Positions 13,785 through 24,067 of a stretch of 64,000 nucleotides of DNA are shown here, piece after piece. The notes under the pieces were generated by a model. That model saw nothing but the letters and a program-made list of their open reading frames with translations, had not been told where the DNA came from and searched no databases. A program made the position numbers and the translations under genes. Position 1 is the stretch's first letter. The number at the start of each line of letters is the position of its first letter. Origin of the DNA: Mytilinidion resinicola (lineage: Eukaryota; Ascomycota; Dothideomycetes; Mytilinidiales; Mytilinidiaceae); contig NW_022985461.1 of NCBI RefSeq assembly GCF_010093595.1, forward strand, positions 97,862-161,861, read 5' to 3'.

Positions 13785-14807
13785 TTAGTCGACTGAATCC
13801 TGCACAAGATTGTCAACAGCCTCAACCATTCGTCTGTCTTCTTCCTCCTCCTCCTCGTCGCCGTCGTTGTCGCCGTCGTTGTCGTTGTCGTCGTCGTCGT
13901 CGTCCGAGGAGACTGTGACTACCTCACGGCGAGGACTCCCGCCCCGAAGGCCATCACTTCCCGCCTCCCCATCCACATATTGAAACAGCTCTTCTTCGAT
14001 CCTTCCAATATCACTCTTCATGTTCTCCAATCTCTCATGCTCCGCTTTCAACTCCGTCGCCACCACCTCCAACTCAGACATCTCATCGTCCTCGACAAAC
14101 ACGTCGATTTCCCTCAAATCCCTCATCATCTTGCCAAAGGACCCCAGTTTTTCCCTCTCCGCTACAATGATGGTGCCGCCAACCTCCTGCTCACGCAAGT
14201 ACTGTTCAAGTAGCTCCGCATTCCTCGCCGACAACTGATTCGCAATCTCCCCCTGCAACTTCTTGAACTTCTTAAACTTCTCTTCGAGTCGCCGCTCCTT
14301 CTCCCTCCATCGCTCGCAAAACGTCGCCAGTTTCTGGATCTCGGCCGCAAACTCTACACAGAATTCGCGTGCGGCGGCATCCGAGAGCGCTCTCTGCGCC
14401 CCCCACTGCACCGCCCGGGGGAGAAACCGCCCGCCAAGTCGTGTGCGCGCGAGCACACGTTCGCAGAGATAGGGTGCGGTGCCACTGAGTGTCAAAGTTA
14501 AGTAGGTTGGATTTTGTTCTTGCCGGCGCTGGGCGCGCGCTCGTCCGAGGCGGTCGTTTCTCGTGGGCACCCGGGTAACCCAATGTCCTCCGGTTATGCG
14601 GCGGGAGGGTAGGCTGTTCATATAACGGGCGGTGTCGAGAAGTTGTATGCTGTGCGGAAGATCAGGGGGTGGGGGGAAGGCTGGTCTAGTATCTGGTTCG
14701 GACTGTCCACCTCGCAGTTGCGCATGTCTTCGCCGTGGTGGGGGGAAGTCACTGAAGCCGGTGGAGGGCCCGCCAACAGCAATGATGGTACCGCGGAAAT
14801 GAGACAT
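13785..14807 (-). CDS. Hypothetical coiled-coil protein
   Basis: A single ATG-started frame of 340 codons. Residues 1-150 are Pro/Arg-rich and low in structure. Residues 150-290 are strongly charged and helical (REKERRLEEKFKKFKKLQGEI, ELKAEHERLENMKSDIGRIEEEL), so a coiled coil is likely. The tail has an Asp/Asn/Gly and Glu run encoded by gtc/gtt-type triplet repeats at about 13845-13905. I do not recognise a family. The first 100 codons are less convincing than the rest, so the true start could be internal. Confidence 0.6.
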   Translation of the reverse strand: MSHFRGTIIAVGGPSTGFSDFPPPRRRHAQLRGGQSEPDTRPAFPPPPDLPHSIQLLDTARYMNSLPSRRITGGHWVTRVPTRNDRLGRARAQRRQEQNPTYLTLTLSGTAPYLCERVLARTRLGGRFLPRAVQWGAQRALSDAAAREFCVEFAAEIQKLATFCERWREKERRLEEKFKKFKKLQGEIANQLSARNAELLEQYLREQEVGGTIIVAEREKLGSFGKMMRDLREIDVFVEDDEMSELEVVATELKAEHERLENMKSDIGRIEEELFQYVDGEAGSDGLRGGSPRREVVTVSSDDDDDDNDNDGDNDGDEEEEEEDRRMVEAVDNLVQDSVD

Positions 14808-15400
14808 CAGGGCGACTGTTTGTAAAGCTAGATTGGGGTGGTGAGTTTAGAAGCTATGTTGCAGAGGTGTCTGCCTGGACTCAAACTTCGCAAAGGAATG
14901 TGAGGGTAAGCAAATAATAGCGGTGGGTTTGTATGTAGTAGAAGGTTGTTGGTGACGAAAAGGTGGTACCTAGGTAGTTGCATTGATGACCTGTGTTTAG
15001 AGGTCCAGCGACGCAGGAAAGCTCAATGCGTTTGCCAACAACCCACCACAGGCGCAACCCACGCAACTAGCATTGACTCTCGTAAGTTTGTATGCATCTG
15101 TCTGCCACTTTCAAAGGCAGTTTAGCATACTTTCACCTACTTGAATCAGACTGGAAGTCACGGCCAGACAACCTGTCAACTTACTCAGTCACTGCTCGCA
15201 GTAGCAGAACAGTCAATATAGACATGTATTGAGGCCTTGCAAGAGGAAAAATAGCGGATAGCAGCTACACAGACATCCAAAAGCCAAACGCTCGGCAATG
15301 CGATTAGATAGCACAGCGCTTGCGAGAGCATCAGTAGAACATACCCCGAGATGTCAAATGAGTACTTTTGATATCGAGTAAAAAATTGAAGCATTCAACC
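14808..15400. other. Intergenic with a probable foldback element
   Basis: Separates the coiled-coil gene from the stop of the Zn2Cys6 regulator. It contains the degenerate inverted arms listed at 15088-15180. No gene seen. Confidence 0.4.
15088..15180. mobile_element. Degenerate foldback (MITE-like) element
   Basis: The left arm reads tatgcatctgtctgccactt. The reverse complement of 15147-15180 reads gacaggttgtctggccgtga. Both resemble the arm consensus (tgt.cacctgtctgccactg) of the better copies at 31610 and 48095. It is the least certain complete copy of the family. Confidence 0.4.
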
Positions 15401-17742
15401 CTATTCCACATCGCCTGATCCCGAAGGCCGCTCGTGCCCCCCGAAGGCCTGAAAATCGTATCCGTCTCCAACTTGCCCGATCCCCGGCATACTCATGAAG
15501 TCATGATCCATTCCGGCAGCGCTGCTCTCGCCGTACACCGCACTGATATCGTTTAACTGGGCTGCATTCGCAAACCACAGATGATCTGGGATGAAGTCTT
15601 CATTTGTAGCAGAATGCTCTGGCGTTTCACCTATGTCAGGAGTGTGCTCTGTTGTCTGCCCTTCATATGACTCGGACTCAGAGTACTCATTAGTAGGTGC
15701 CGACTGGGTATGTGACCTGGAATCAGGAAAAGCGTGTGCTCTCGTTGACATGGCTTGAGGTTTAGTAGGATTCCTCATCCTCGCGGCGGCAAACTCTGCG
15801 TTTGATTTGTCCGGAATTGCTTTGACGAGGACGCCGGTCGATATTGCTAGCATGCTGATGGCTCTCTCCAGGAAATCCGCGCTCTTCGACGAGAGCCGCA
15901 ACGTCCATCTATACTCCTCCAGCTTGGCTTTGTAGAACTCTGCTTCTTCCTTCTCTTGCGCTGTGACCCATAGCAGAGATACGAATGAGCCGATTAGGGC
16001 AAAGCAGTACTTTGATGCAGAGTACCAGAATGACTGCAGATGTTCGGGTCGAAGTCCTTGTACAAAATCCATTGCAGACACAAGCCGTGCACGAGCTGCA
16101 TTTCGACAAATGGAGATCAGCGATGGATCATCTAATAACGATAGAGATCGAATAATTCGTCTGTGAAGGGTGATCTCTACGGCGTAGTAACCTAAATGGA
16201 GGTAACCTACGTTTCGAGTGAGCGACCAAACTCAGAACTTGGTAAAGAAGCATGTTGCAGAGTACTTGACTTACCTGTGGAAGACAATTTCCTCATAGCG
16301 ACGTTCTCCATCTTCAGTATAGCAGGCATCTGTGCAAACCAAGTTTTGAGCGCTAGTTGACTCGGCTTTGCTTTCTCCAGTATCCAGCGGACGCCGTCCT
16401 GGGCATGCATTCGTATATCTTGCTCTGCTTTCAACGTATAGAAGTTAGAGAGTATAACTGCAAGAATCTCTGTCAGGGTGATCATCTCGCAAAATAGCGT
16501 TCGGCCCTTCTCGACTTCTGTACTGCCGTCCTCGTCATCCTCATCGGCAGCGCTTTCGGGGAAATCGCTCTCTGACAACGGCTGTACTTCCCAGTCTGTC
16601 GTGGCTATATGAGAGGGCCTTCCATGGACTAGAGAGCCCCATTTGTCTTGCATGAATAGAGCCCACGCTAGCCTCTTTCGCAATCCTCGCTCCCAAGCCG
16701 GTACCCTCCAGTTAGAGCAATCGAGATGGAGACCGAGATCTTGTCCGAGACCAACAAGTTGACTAGTGAGCGCCCAGGAGTCGCCTTCAGGCCTCTGAAG
16801 CAAAAGTAGGCCGGCTTGAATGGTGGATAGTTTTGGACGATGAATGATGTCGTTCACAGTCTTGAAAGCTAGCTTTTCAAGCTTCGGCACGTCAGGCTTT
16901 GGCAGAAGTGCCAAGTCACTGCTATAAGACCACCAGTTCAGAGCCAAGATGTACACAGCTGCTAAAAGCGGCGGCGAGAACTCGCGGTGTGTTCGTTGGT
17001 ACTTTTCGAGGAAGACCTTTTTGTGTAAGATGGGAAAGCTGGGATGAACAATCCGAAAATAAAGATGGATCAAAGCCTGGCCATGCGGTGCAACTATCAT
17101 CTCGATAGCATCCAGGTCGACGATTTCGTCTTCGTGGTTCCTCGTGCCTTCATCAGGGGTCAAGATGAAGGCATCTGTGGCATTGACCTTTCGGAGAGCA
17201 GACACGCCTATTGGGACCTCGTCCTTGTCGTTGTACGCGTCGAGTTCAAGAAGGGTCTGTTCGTACTCGGAAGTAGACCCAATGAACCTGCTATGCCGGT
17301 GGTTTTGCAAGCCCAAGGTCTTTTTGAGCAATGAAGGTCCTTTTAAGTTGGCGTAGTCGTCAATGGGTGGATCTTGCCGGATTTGATGCGAAGGCCTGTG
17401 GGCTACATCAAGAAAAGAATGCCTTGGAATCCAGCCTTTGTCGGAAGACACCTGTGGCGGTCGGCGAAGAGAGTCTCGCGAAGAGTTTGTATTGTTGGTC
17501 TCCTCCTCGCTCAAGGAAGCAGCTTTTCTTTTTCTAGGCTGGGGATCCTCCTTGAAGGTGCACTCCTGGCGGTGAAATCGGCACAAAACGCAAGGCGTTG
17601 CGCCATCAACCAGCTCACATCTTGACTTGCGGCGCCGACAGGAATCGCAAGGACGGCGAGATCGGTTCTTAAAAGATGCTGCGTCGCCTTGGCCAGAATA
17701 CGACTCGGTGGGGGAGATTCCTTGGTCCAACCGGTAACTCAT
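15401..17742 (-). CDS. Zn2Cys6 transcription factor of the TamA/Dal81 type
   Basis: Two exons, 17742-16275 and 16206-15401, give 757 aa. The binuclear zinc cluster starts at Cys32 (CDSCRRRKSRC, then CVLCRFHRQEC). A fungal-specific regulatory domain follows at about 215-540. Its GDSWALTSQLVGLGQDLGLH and RLAWALFMQDKWGSLVHGRP stretches are the signature of yeast Dal81 and Aspergillus TamA. Those proteins co-activate nitrogen-catabolic genes such as those for allantoin, urea/allophanate and GABA use. The C-terminal 150 residues are acidic and Ser-rich and could be an activation region. The neighbours, a permease and an allophanate-hydrolase fusion, fit such a role, but the direct target is inferred from position only. 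Confidence 0.85.
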
Positions 17743-18806
17743 TGCACGATGTCTAACGCGGAGGGCCTACGAGCATCATCAGCGATGTCCATCACTTCCT
17801 CGAGAAGCTCGAATTTGGCCTATGAATAAGACGACGGGCGAAGAAGACGGTGAAACGAAGAGAGCAAGTGCCGGCTGAGAGGCAGGACGGACACCGGTTA
17901 GGCTAGAACTAATCCCAATCGAGGACAGCATATGAACAGTCCTCTGTACAATGTCTTGCAACTGTCGCGAGTGCTTCAACACATTTTCAACAACATCAAC
18001 GAAACGGAAGTTCGAGACTTCGAACTGCCAATAAGTTCCATATACCGCTTCCGACGATAGCAGACGGGTGCAAATAGTGTCTTGATGAAGCAGCAAAACG
18101 ACATGACAGGGTCGGCGGGATGAAAATAAGTGTGCTCAGTGCTGCAGCGCCCCCGGAGTACTCACCAATGACAGAAGATTCCGGGGGCCTTCAAACTTGG
18201 ATAGGACAAGCTTCTGCTGGAATCGTCGGCAGCAGGGGAGTTAGATTGGTAATGATATGATAAATGAGGCCGCTCAGTAGATCTTGTGTTACTTCCCAGG
18301 TGAACCCCGGATGAGATTTTAAGATGCAGCTATATACAGGGCTGGGTGTGTCGTGTGCTCTTAACGAGCTACCCAGGTCCCTAGTTTTGGGCCAGTATAG
18401 GGCTATGATGATGGTTGAGGACGATAACGTGGGCTCGTCTGAACAGCTTCAAATTCAGCACACCTCCGGGCCTCTGGCCCGGCAGAGAGGCCGTCAATAC
18501 CCTCGAGATAAGATGCAGGTTGTCACCAATCACAACATCATGCTAGCGAACCCCCAAAAGCCACACCCGCATCCAGACGCCAGCCGCCAGCCGCTAAGGC
18601 TCTTGACCTTTCTCAGCAGACACCATGCAGCCGGTCGCCGAGCTGGCGTGGCTACAAGCCTAGGATATGCACCAGAGTTGAAAAGTTTACTGCATTGAGC
18701 CCTATCGGTTCGATCCATGTTACTAGACACTGAAACAGAACTCCATTCTCGAGCATCATTACAACTTGAGTTCGTGACCGTCAAAACGATTGTTTGCGCC
18801 TCCAGG
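17743..18806. other. Regulator promoter and permease 3' flank, with a foldback element
   Basis: Upstream region of the Zn2Cys6 gene and downstream region of the NCS1 permease. A foldback element is at 17945-18077. No supported gene. Confidence 0.45.
17945..18077. mobile_element. Foldback (MITE-like) element upstream of the Zn2Cys6 gene
   Basis: The left arm gtacaatgtcttgcaactgt and the following gagtgcttcaacacattttc match the copy at 31669-31711 (gtacgcctgtctgcaactgc, gagtgcttcaaagcattttc). The reverse complement of 18044-18077 (tttgcacccgtctgctatcg) is the degenerate opposite arm. It lies about 200 bp upstream of the regulator ATG. Confidence 0.6.
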
Positions 18807-21016
18807 CTAGACGGGGCTGATTTCTTTCTCCTTCGTGACATAGTCATCCTTACCAGAGTCCACGGACTCGGACGGCGGAGAGACATCGCCAAGCTGTGGC
18901 GGGTAGACCGCCTCTTCGATGATAGACTCTTTGGGCACCGAGATATATGTGCAAATGACATAGTGCACCAGCATGGAAATGAAGAATCCAAAGATCCAAG
19001 CAAACGTGTAGATCTTCCATGCTCCTCCCACGTTGAGGGTTGGCTTAATGCTCTTGGCAAATCCAGGAAGTAGAGGCGCAAAGCCGGTGACAAAAGCGAC
19101 AAACGCGCGCCAATTAACTCCGTGCGAATACCAGTAAATTCCGCGATCTATCATAAGTTAGCTCCACTCATTTCAACACCAAAATGACTAGACTCACTAG
19201 TGTATAGCTGGTCGATGTCGAGCTTGCGCTTCTTGATGATGTAGTAGTCGCAGACCATAGTGCCAGCAACTAGAATTCCAGGTTAGCATTGAAAGAGAAA
19301 ATTAGTTAAATGATACGTACGAGGTCCCATCAAGCATGAGTATCCAGAGAGGAAGGCTAGCAGGCCTGCGGCATTCTTGACAATGTTCCATGGGGTCGAG
19401 ACGATACAGAAGATGGAGATGAACATGGTCGCACGGAAGATGTTGATGTATTTCGGCGCGATACCAGTGATATCATTAGAGAAAGGATAAGTGCCTGTCA
19501 TTGTCAGTCGATAATCCCGGATAAGATCGCGTCTTTGCTTACCTGCAGCAACTTGATTGCCGATTGTGGCAAGCATGAAGCTGAAGGACACGAAGAACTT
19601 CGCGGCACGAGAGTCGAAGTTTGCAATGATAGCAGGCATGTACCACTCGAAGCTTCCCCAGAGGTACGAGTTCGCGGAGGTGACAAAAATAGGAGTGAGA
19701 GCACCAAGAGTTCCTAAACATATTTAGTTATGTACAGCGAATCTCTCCGAGCAGCAAACATACCGATAATAGGAAGAGCAAAGTATTGGTTATATCCGGA
19801 CAGTCTGTCCTTAGAAAATCTGCCGAAATCGGGCATATTCACAGCCATGGAGCTGAAGAGGCCGATAATGGCATTCAGGCCGGTGAGAGCGGAGTAGGCT
19901 GTGTTCATGTATGTCGATTCAATATGCATCTTCCCGGTGACCAACTCCCCTCCACCTTTTGTCACGATCACAGCCCAAAGGAAGAGAGCGAGGAAAGTCG
20001 GAGGGACCTTCAATATGTCAGCGGACGTGGAATAACCTTTTTGCTCTAAGAACTTACGATAACACCCTTGACCCAGAACAAGATCCTCAACTTCTCAATA
20101 GGCATGATTGCAAGGGCGGTCTGCGCAAACCAGTACAAGAAGATGCACAGTAGTCCAGCAGCTGCATTGAGATTAACAAACAGAAATGTGGCGCCAGTAT
20201 ATAAGTTATGACTTACAGGTGACTCCAGCATCAGCAGCGAGGTGATTGGGGAAGTGGATGAAGCTTGGCCAGATAGCCTCCAAGCAGCGCTGCAAATAAG
20301 CACCAGCCTGTACGGTCAAAATTGCAGTCCACATCAAAGCCACAAAGGCTAGGTGTGCATTAGCAGATGCAATACGAAGTCCCGTTCGGTATCATACCTC
20401 GAATACAAATGGCTGGGAATGACCCATACATTCCGAAAATGCTTCGAACAATGACAGGGAATGGGACAGCGTAGGTGGCACCCATTTTGCCAGTGAGAGT
20501 GATGACAACGCTGCAGATCAGGAAGCCGAAGAAGACAATGGGGATCGTCTCTCGAGCAGTAAAGCCAAGCGACATGACACTGGAAACGGTGGAGGCAAGG
20601 GGCGGTGCCAGCATGTCTGAAGTCCAGTATGCCCAATAGTCGATCGCGCCCCAGGTCCGCTTCTCAGGAGGGATTGGGTCAAGGTCTAAGAAGGCCATCA
20701 GTATCTCGCTCCTTTGAAGGATGGAGCTTGTCATGCTCCCTAATCATCGAACGGTGTACACTGCAGTCACTTTTTGAGGTGGCTCGGCGAATGCCCCCAT
20801 CTTTCAAAAATACCAAGTTCAGAGTTATGAAAGTGGAATAAGGCACTTCAAGCAGTGGCAGACAGGCACACACAAATCTTCGACGACGAGGCACTGTAGA
20901 GATCACTTACCCCTATTGGACCATCTGGAGGCATACTTTCCACTTTCAAAGGGCACCCTCAGGTGCAGGTGAGGGCCAAGCTTCGCCTTGAGGCGGCTAG
21001 GAGAGAGTATAGACAT
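18807..21016 (-). CDS. NCS1-family nucleobase/allantoin-type permease
   Basis: Nine exons: 21016-20911, 20685-20398, 20348-20217, 20161-20058, 20007-19764, 19713-19543, 19494-19321, 19269-19198 and 19147-18807. They give 543 aa. The WSNRG/DLDPIPPEKRTW entry, the W.AYW.SD motif, GSFPAICIRAFVALMW, LFWVKGVIVPPTF, the LMGP/LAGTMVCDYY segment and about 12 hydrophobic helices are those of the NCS1 family (uracil, allantoin, uridine, cytosine-purine symporters of the plasma membrane). The substrate cannot be read from sequence. The divergent biuret/allophanate-hydrolase gene makes an allantoin-, uracil- or biuret-like ureide plausible. Intron 1 is 225 nt, against 48-55 nt for the others, because a foldback element sits in it. 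Confidence 0.9.
20753..20873. mobile_element. Foldback (MITE-like) element in intron 1 of the NCS1 permease
   Basis: The left arm is ggtgtacactgcagtcactt. The right arm ends gcagtggcagacaggcacac, and its reverse complement is gtgtgcctgtctgccactgc, which matches the family arm almost perfectly. The element makes up about half of an intron that is four times longer than the other introns of the gene. Confidence 0.7.
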
Positions 21017-21770
21017 GACGGATGATGCTAATGAGGCTTGTGGTAATGATCCAAGAGAATTCAAAAGAGTTAGTCGGCCAGCGAATAAGAAGCCTTTGAA
21101 AAGCACCAGACTTGATTCCTTGGGAAGAACGATTGAATGGCATCACCTGGGTTCCCTGCCCATAGATATATTCACGCTCTGTAGAGGATAAGGGACCCCC
21201 ATGGCGTCCTTCTGCCTACCTCAGCGGGTGGCCGTGAATCAGTATCTCGCGAAAGAGATAGGACAAGGTCGTGCCTCCGGCGAGCCACGCAGAGTCAGAT
21301 ATGGCAGACCGTGTAAGGCCCAATGCCATGTCAATCTGTTCCAGAATCGTGGTGGCTCCGGTTTCGCGGGGTCTAGCGTTCCAGGGCGTGGAAGGCGCAA
21401 AGCTAAAAGTATGGTGTTTGGATGTGGTGAAGCCAGCTGCTGGTGGACTGGTGGGCTCGGCTTGGGGCTTCTCGCCAACCACTGCCTGTAACCCCTTTAG
21501 CGCTAGCCACCTTGACGATAAGATCTACCAGCCTGCGTGCCGGGCGCCGAAGGTCGCCTCCGGCGCGGTAGCCCAGGCCGGCGGCCCTGAGCGTAGGGGC
21601 GTAGCGGGTGCAAGCGGGACATGCTTCTTGCAGCACTATCACTATCATAATGTCTTCTTTCGCATCAGCTGAAAACTTTTTCCTTGTGGTCTTTTTCCTG
21701 GACGCTGGCTGTTCTCTCTATCTTCGTCTTTCTACGCGGGCTCGTCATCTCTAATCCTCATCCTCCCATC
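21017..21770. promoter_or_regulatory. Divergent promoter with GATA-factor sites
   Basis: Shared 754-bp upstream region of the NCS1 permease (leftward) and the hydrolase fusion (rightward). HGATAR sites for AreA/Gln3-type nitrogen regulators occur at 21256-21261 (AGATAG), 21516-21521 (CGATAA), and as two tandem inverted sites at 21636-21641 and 21642-21647 (CTATCA). The tandem pair lies about 125 bp before the fusion ATG. The sites are read directly. Their use in nitrogen control is inferred from known AreA biology. Confidence 0.5.
21650..21754 (+). promoter_or_regulatory. Upstream ORF of 34 codons before the hydrolase fusion
   Basis: An ATG at 21650, directly after the tandem GATA sites, opens a 34-codon frame that stops at 21752-21754, only 16 nt before the main ATG at 21771. 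It is in a different frame from the main CDS. If the transcript starts upstream of it, it could lower translation of the main frame. Confidence 0.35.
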
Positions 21771-24067
21771 ATGACGTTAAAGAAAGATACTTCGACGGTG
21801 GTGTCAATCGACGCGAAGCCGTACGCGTTCTCCTTCCCGCTGAAACATACAGCTCTCCTGGTAATTGATATGCAACGGGACTTCCTCCTAGCAAAAGGCT
21901 TTGGAGAAATTCAAGGGGGGAACCTAGCAGATGTGCAGGCTTCTATTGGCCCCACGAAAAAGCTCCTCGAAGCTTCTAGGAGGGCTGGACTGACTATTGT
22001 CCATACTCGTGAAGGGCATGTCCCTGATCTATCAGATTGCCCCTCTTCTAAAGTATGTGTTCTACTGACTATTCTAAAAGATGTCTAACTGACTATATGG
22101 AAGCTTGTCAGACAAGCCGCTGCGCCCGACAACACCCAGCACAAGCTCACAATCGGCGAACGCGGCGAGCTAGGCAGACTACTCGTTCGGGGAGAGTATG
22201 GACACGACATAATCGACGAATTGAGACCCTTGCCGGGCGAGGTCGTCATCGACAAGCCTGGGAAGGGAACATTTTGGAACACTACCATCCTTCACAAGCT
22301 TAAAGCTCGAGCCATTACTCATCTGATCGTGTCTGGAGTGACCACAGAATGCTGTTTCGCTACTTCCATACGTGAGGCTAATGATCGGGGCTTTGAGTGC
22401 TGTAAGTTTTACTATCACTGAACACTTTCATTCTATGCTGACAAGATCAAGGCGGTATTGAAGAAGCAACTAGCGGCTACAATGATAACAGCTTTAAGTG
22501 TGCAACTCTTGACATGATCCACTGGTCCCAGGGCCTGTTCGGCTTCATCGCGAGCTTGCAGCCCCTATTAGACGCCCTAGAACCTCTCGGTAACGCTAGA
22601 GGCTCATCTGCGTCTACCCCTCCACAGACGCCGCCGGACTTCGACGGTGATCTTTCAATTACGGGCCTGCAGAAAGCGTATAAGAAGGGCCTATCACCAG
22701 TCACTCTGGCAGAAACGTTGTACAGCAAGATTGAAGCGTACAAGAAAGTCGATCCAGCCGTATGGATACATCTCGAGTCCAAGGAAAACGTCCTAGAGGC
22801 AGCAAAAGCTCTCGCAGCAAAGTACTCCAATCGATCAGCACTGCCTCCATTGTTCGGTGTCCCCTTTAGCGTAAAAGACAGTATCGACGTGGCAGGACTG
22901 CCAACCACCACAGCGTGTCCACCTCTGGCCCATATACCCTCTGCCTCCGCCGTCGTGTACGATAAAGTGATAGCAGAGGGTGCTCTCTTCATTGGAAAAA
23001 CTAATTTGGATCAGCTGGCCACCGGCCTCACCGGCTGCCGCAGTCCCTACGGTATCACACATTCTGTATTCAACAAAGACTACATTAGTGGTGGCTCTAG
23101 TAGCGGCAATGCTGTCAGCGTAGGCGCTAATTTGGTCTCATTCTCTCTCGCAACTGACACCGCTGGATCCGGTCGCGTCCCTGCAGGTTTTAATGGCGTC
23201 GTCGGATACAAGCCAACCCGCGGACTAATATCTTTTCGCGGTGTGACACCCGCCTGTCTCTCCCTCGACTGCATAGCCATCACTGCCAAGAACGTCAGCG
23301 ACGCTCGCACCGTGTGGCAACTGACTGAAGGCTACGACGAAGAAGATAGCTATGCAAAGCCCGAAATCGCCTACGAGCGACACGTCAACTCCATCGGCCC
23401 ACAAGCGAGGTCGTTCAAGTTCAGCATACCGCCAGCTGAAGCTCTAGACATCTGCTCCCACGTCCACCGCCGCCTTTTCAACGAGACCGTCAAGCGGCTC
23501 CAGTCGCTCGGGGGCACCCTCACCCCTATCAACTGGACGCCCTTCCAGAAAGGTGGAGAGCTTCTCTACGACGGCACCTTCGTCAGCGAGCGCCTCGCCT
23601 CCCTTCCAGATGGTTGGTTCGCAAAGAACCGCATGCACTTGCACCCCGTCATCGTCGAGTTGATGGACAGGGTCGTCGCCCGCAACAGCTCCGCCATCGA
23701 CGCCTACCGAGACCTACAAGCCAAGGCGCTGTATACGCGGCAAGCAGATAAGGTGTTTTCGCAGAGCGCTGTGGGCACCGACGTGCTCGTTGTGCCGACT
23801 GCGCCGAATCACTGGCGTATCGACGAGGTGCTCGAGGATCCCATCAAGAAAAATAGCATCTTGGGGGAGTTTACGCATTGCGGGAACGTGCTTGATCTTT
23901 GCGGCGTCGCTGTGCCTGCGGGCACGTATCCGTTGGCTGAGCTGGCGGGGACGAAGGAGGAGGGTGTGCTGCCTTTCAGTGTGACATTTTTGGGTGGTTC
24001 TCGTATGGATGCTTCAGTGCTAGAGATTGCGAGGCGGTTTGAGGAAAGCTTTGCTCCATTGTCTTGA
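21771..24067 (+). CDS. Fusion of a biuret-hydrolase-like cysteine hydrolase with the amidase domain of allophanate hydrolase
   Basis: Three exons, 21771-22052, 22104-22401 and 22452-24067, give one 731-aa frame. Residues 1-235 are an isochorismatase-superfamily hydrolase with the triad Asp33 (VIDMQRDF), Lys145 (VIDKPGKG) and Cys178 (GVTTECC). TREGH.PDL, GEYGHDII and REANDRG are those of bacterial biuret hydrolase (BiuH). After a short linker, residues 265-731 are an amidase-signature domain close to allophanate hydrolase (AtzF): Lys335 in VPFSVKDSIDV, the SGGSSSG cis-Ser loop, and Ser433 in DTAGSGRVPA. The AtzF C-terminal domain is missing. BiuH makes allophanate from biuret, and the amidase domain acts on allophanate to release ammonia and CO2, so the fusion would carry both steps. 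The frame runs through the junction with no stop, and exon 3 holds the end of domain 1 and all of domain 2. Confidence 0.85.

Noticed and set aside
18324..18698. Plus-strand frame of 124 codons between the regulator and permease
   Set aside because: Has an ATG but no recognisable domain, and overlaps a minus-strand frame of similar quality; located in a 3' flank.
22514..24067. Amidase as a separate gene starting at ATG 22514
   Set aside because: The codons before this ATG finish the first domain's conserved C-terminal region in the same frame, and there is no room for a promoter or stop.
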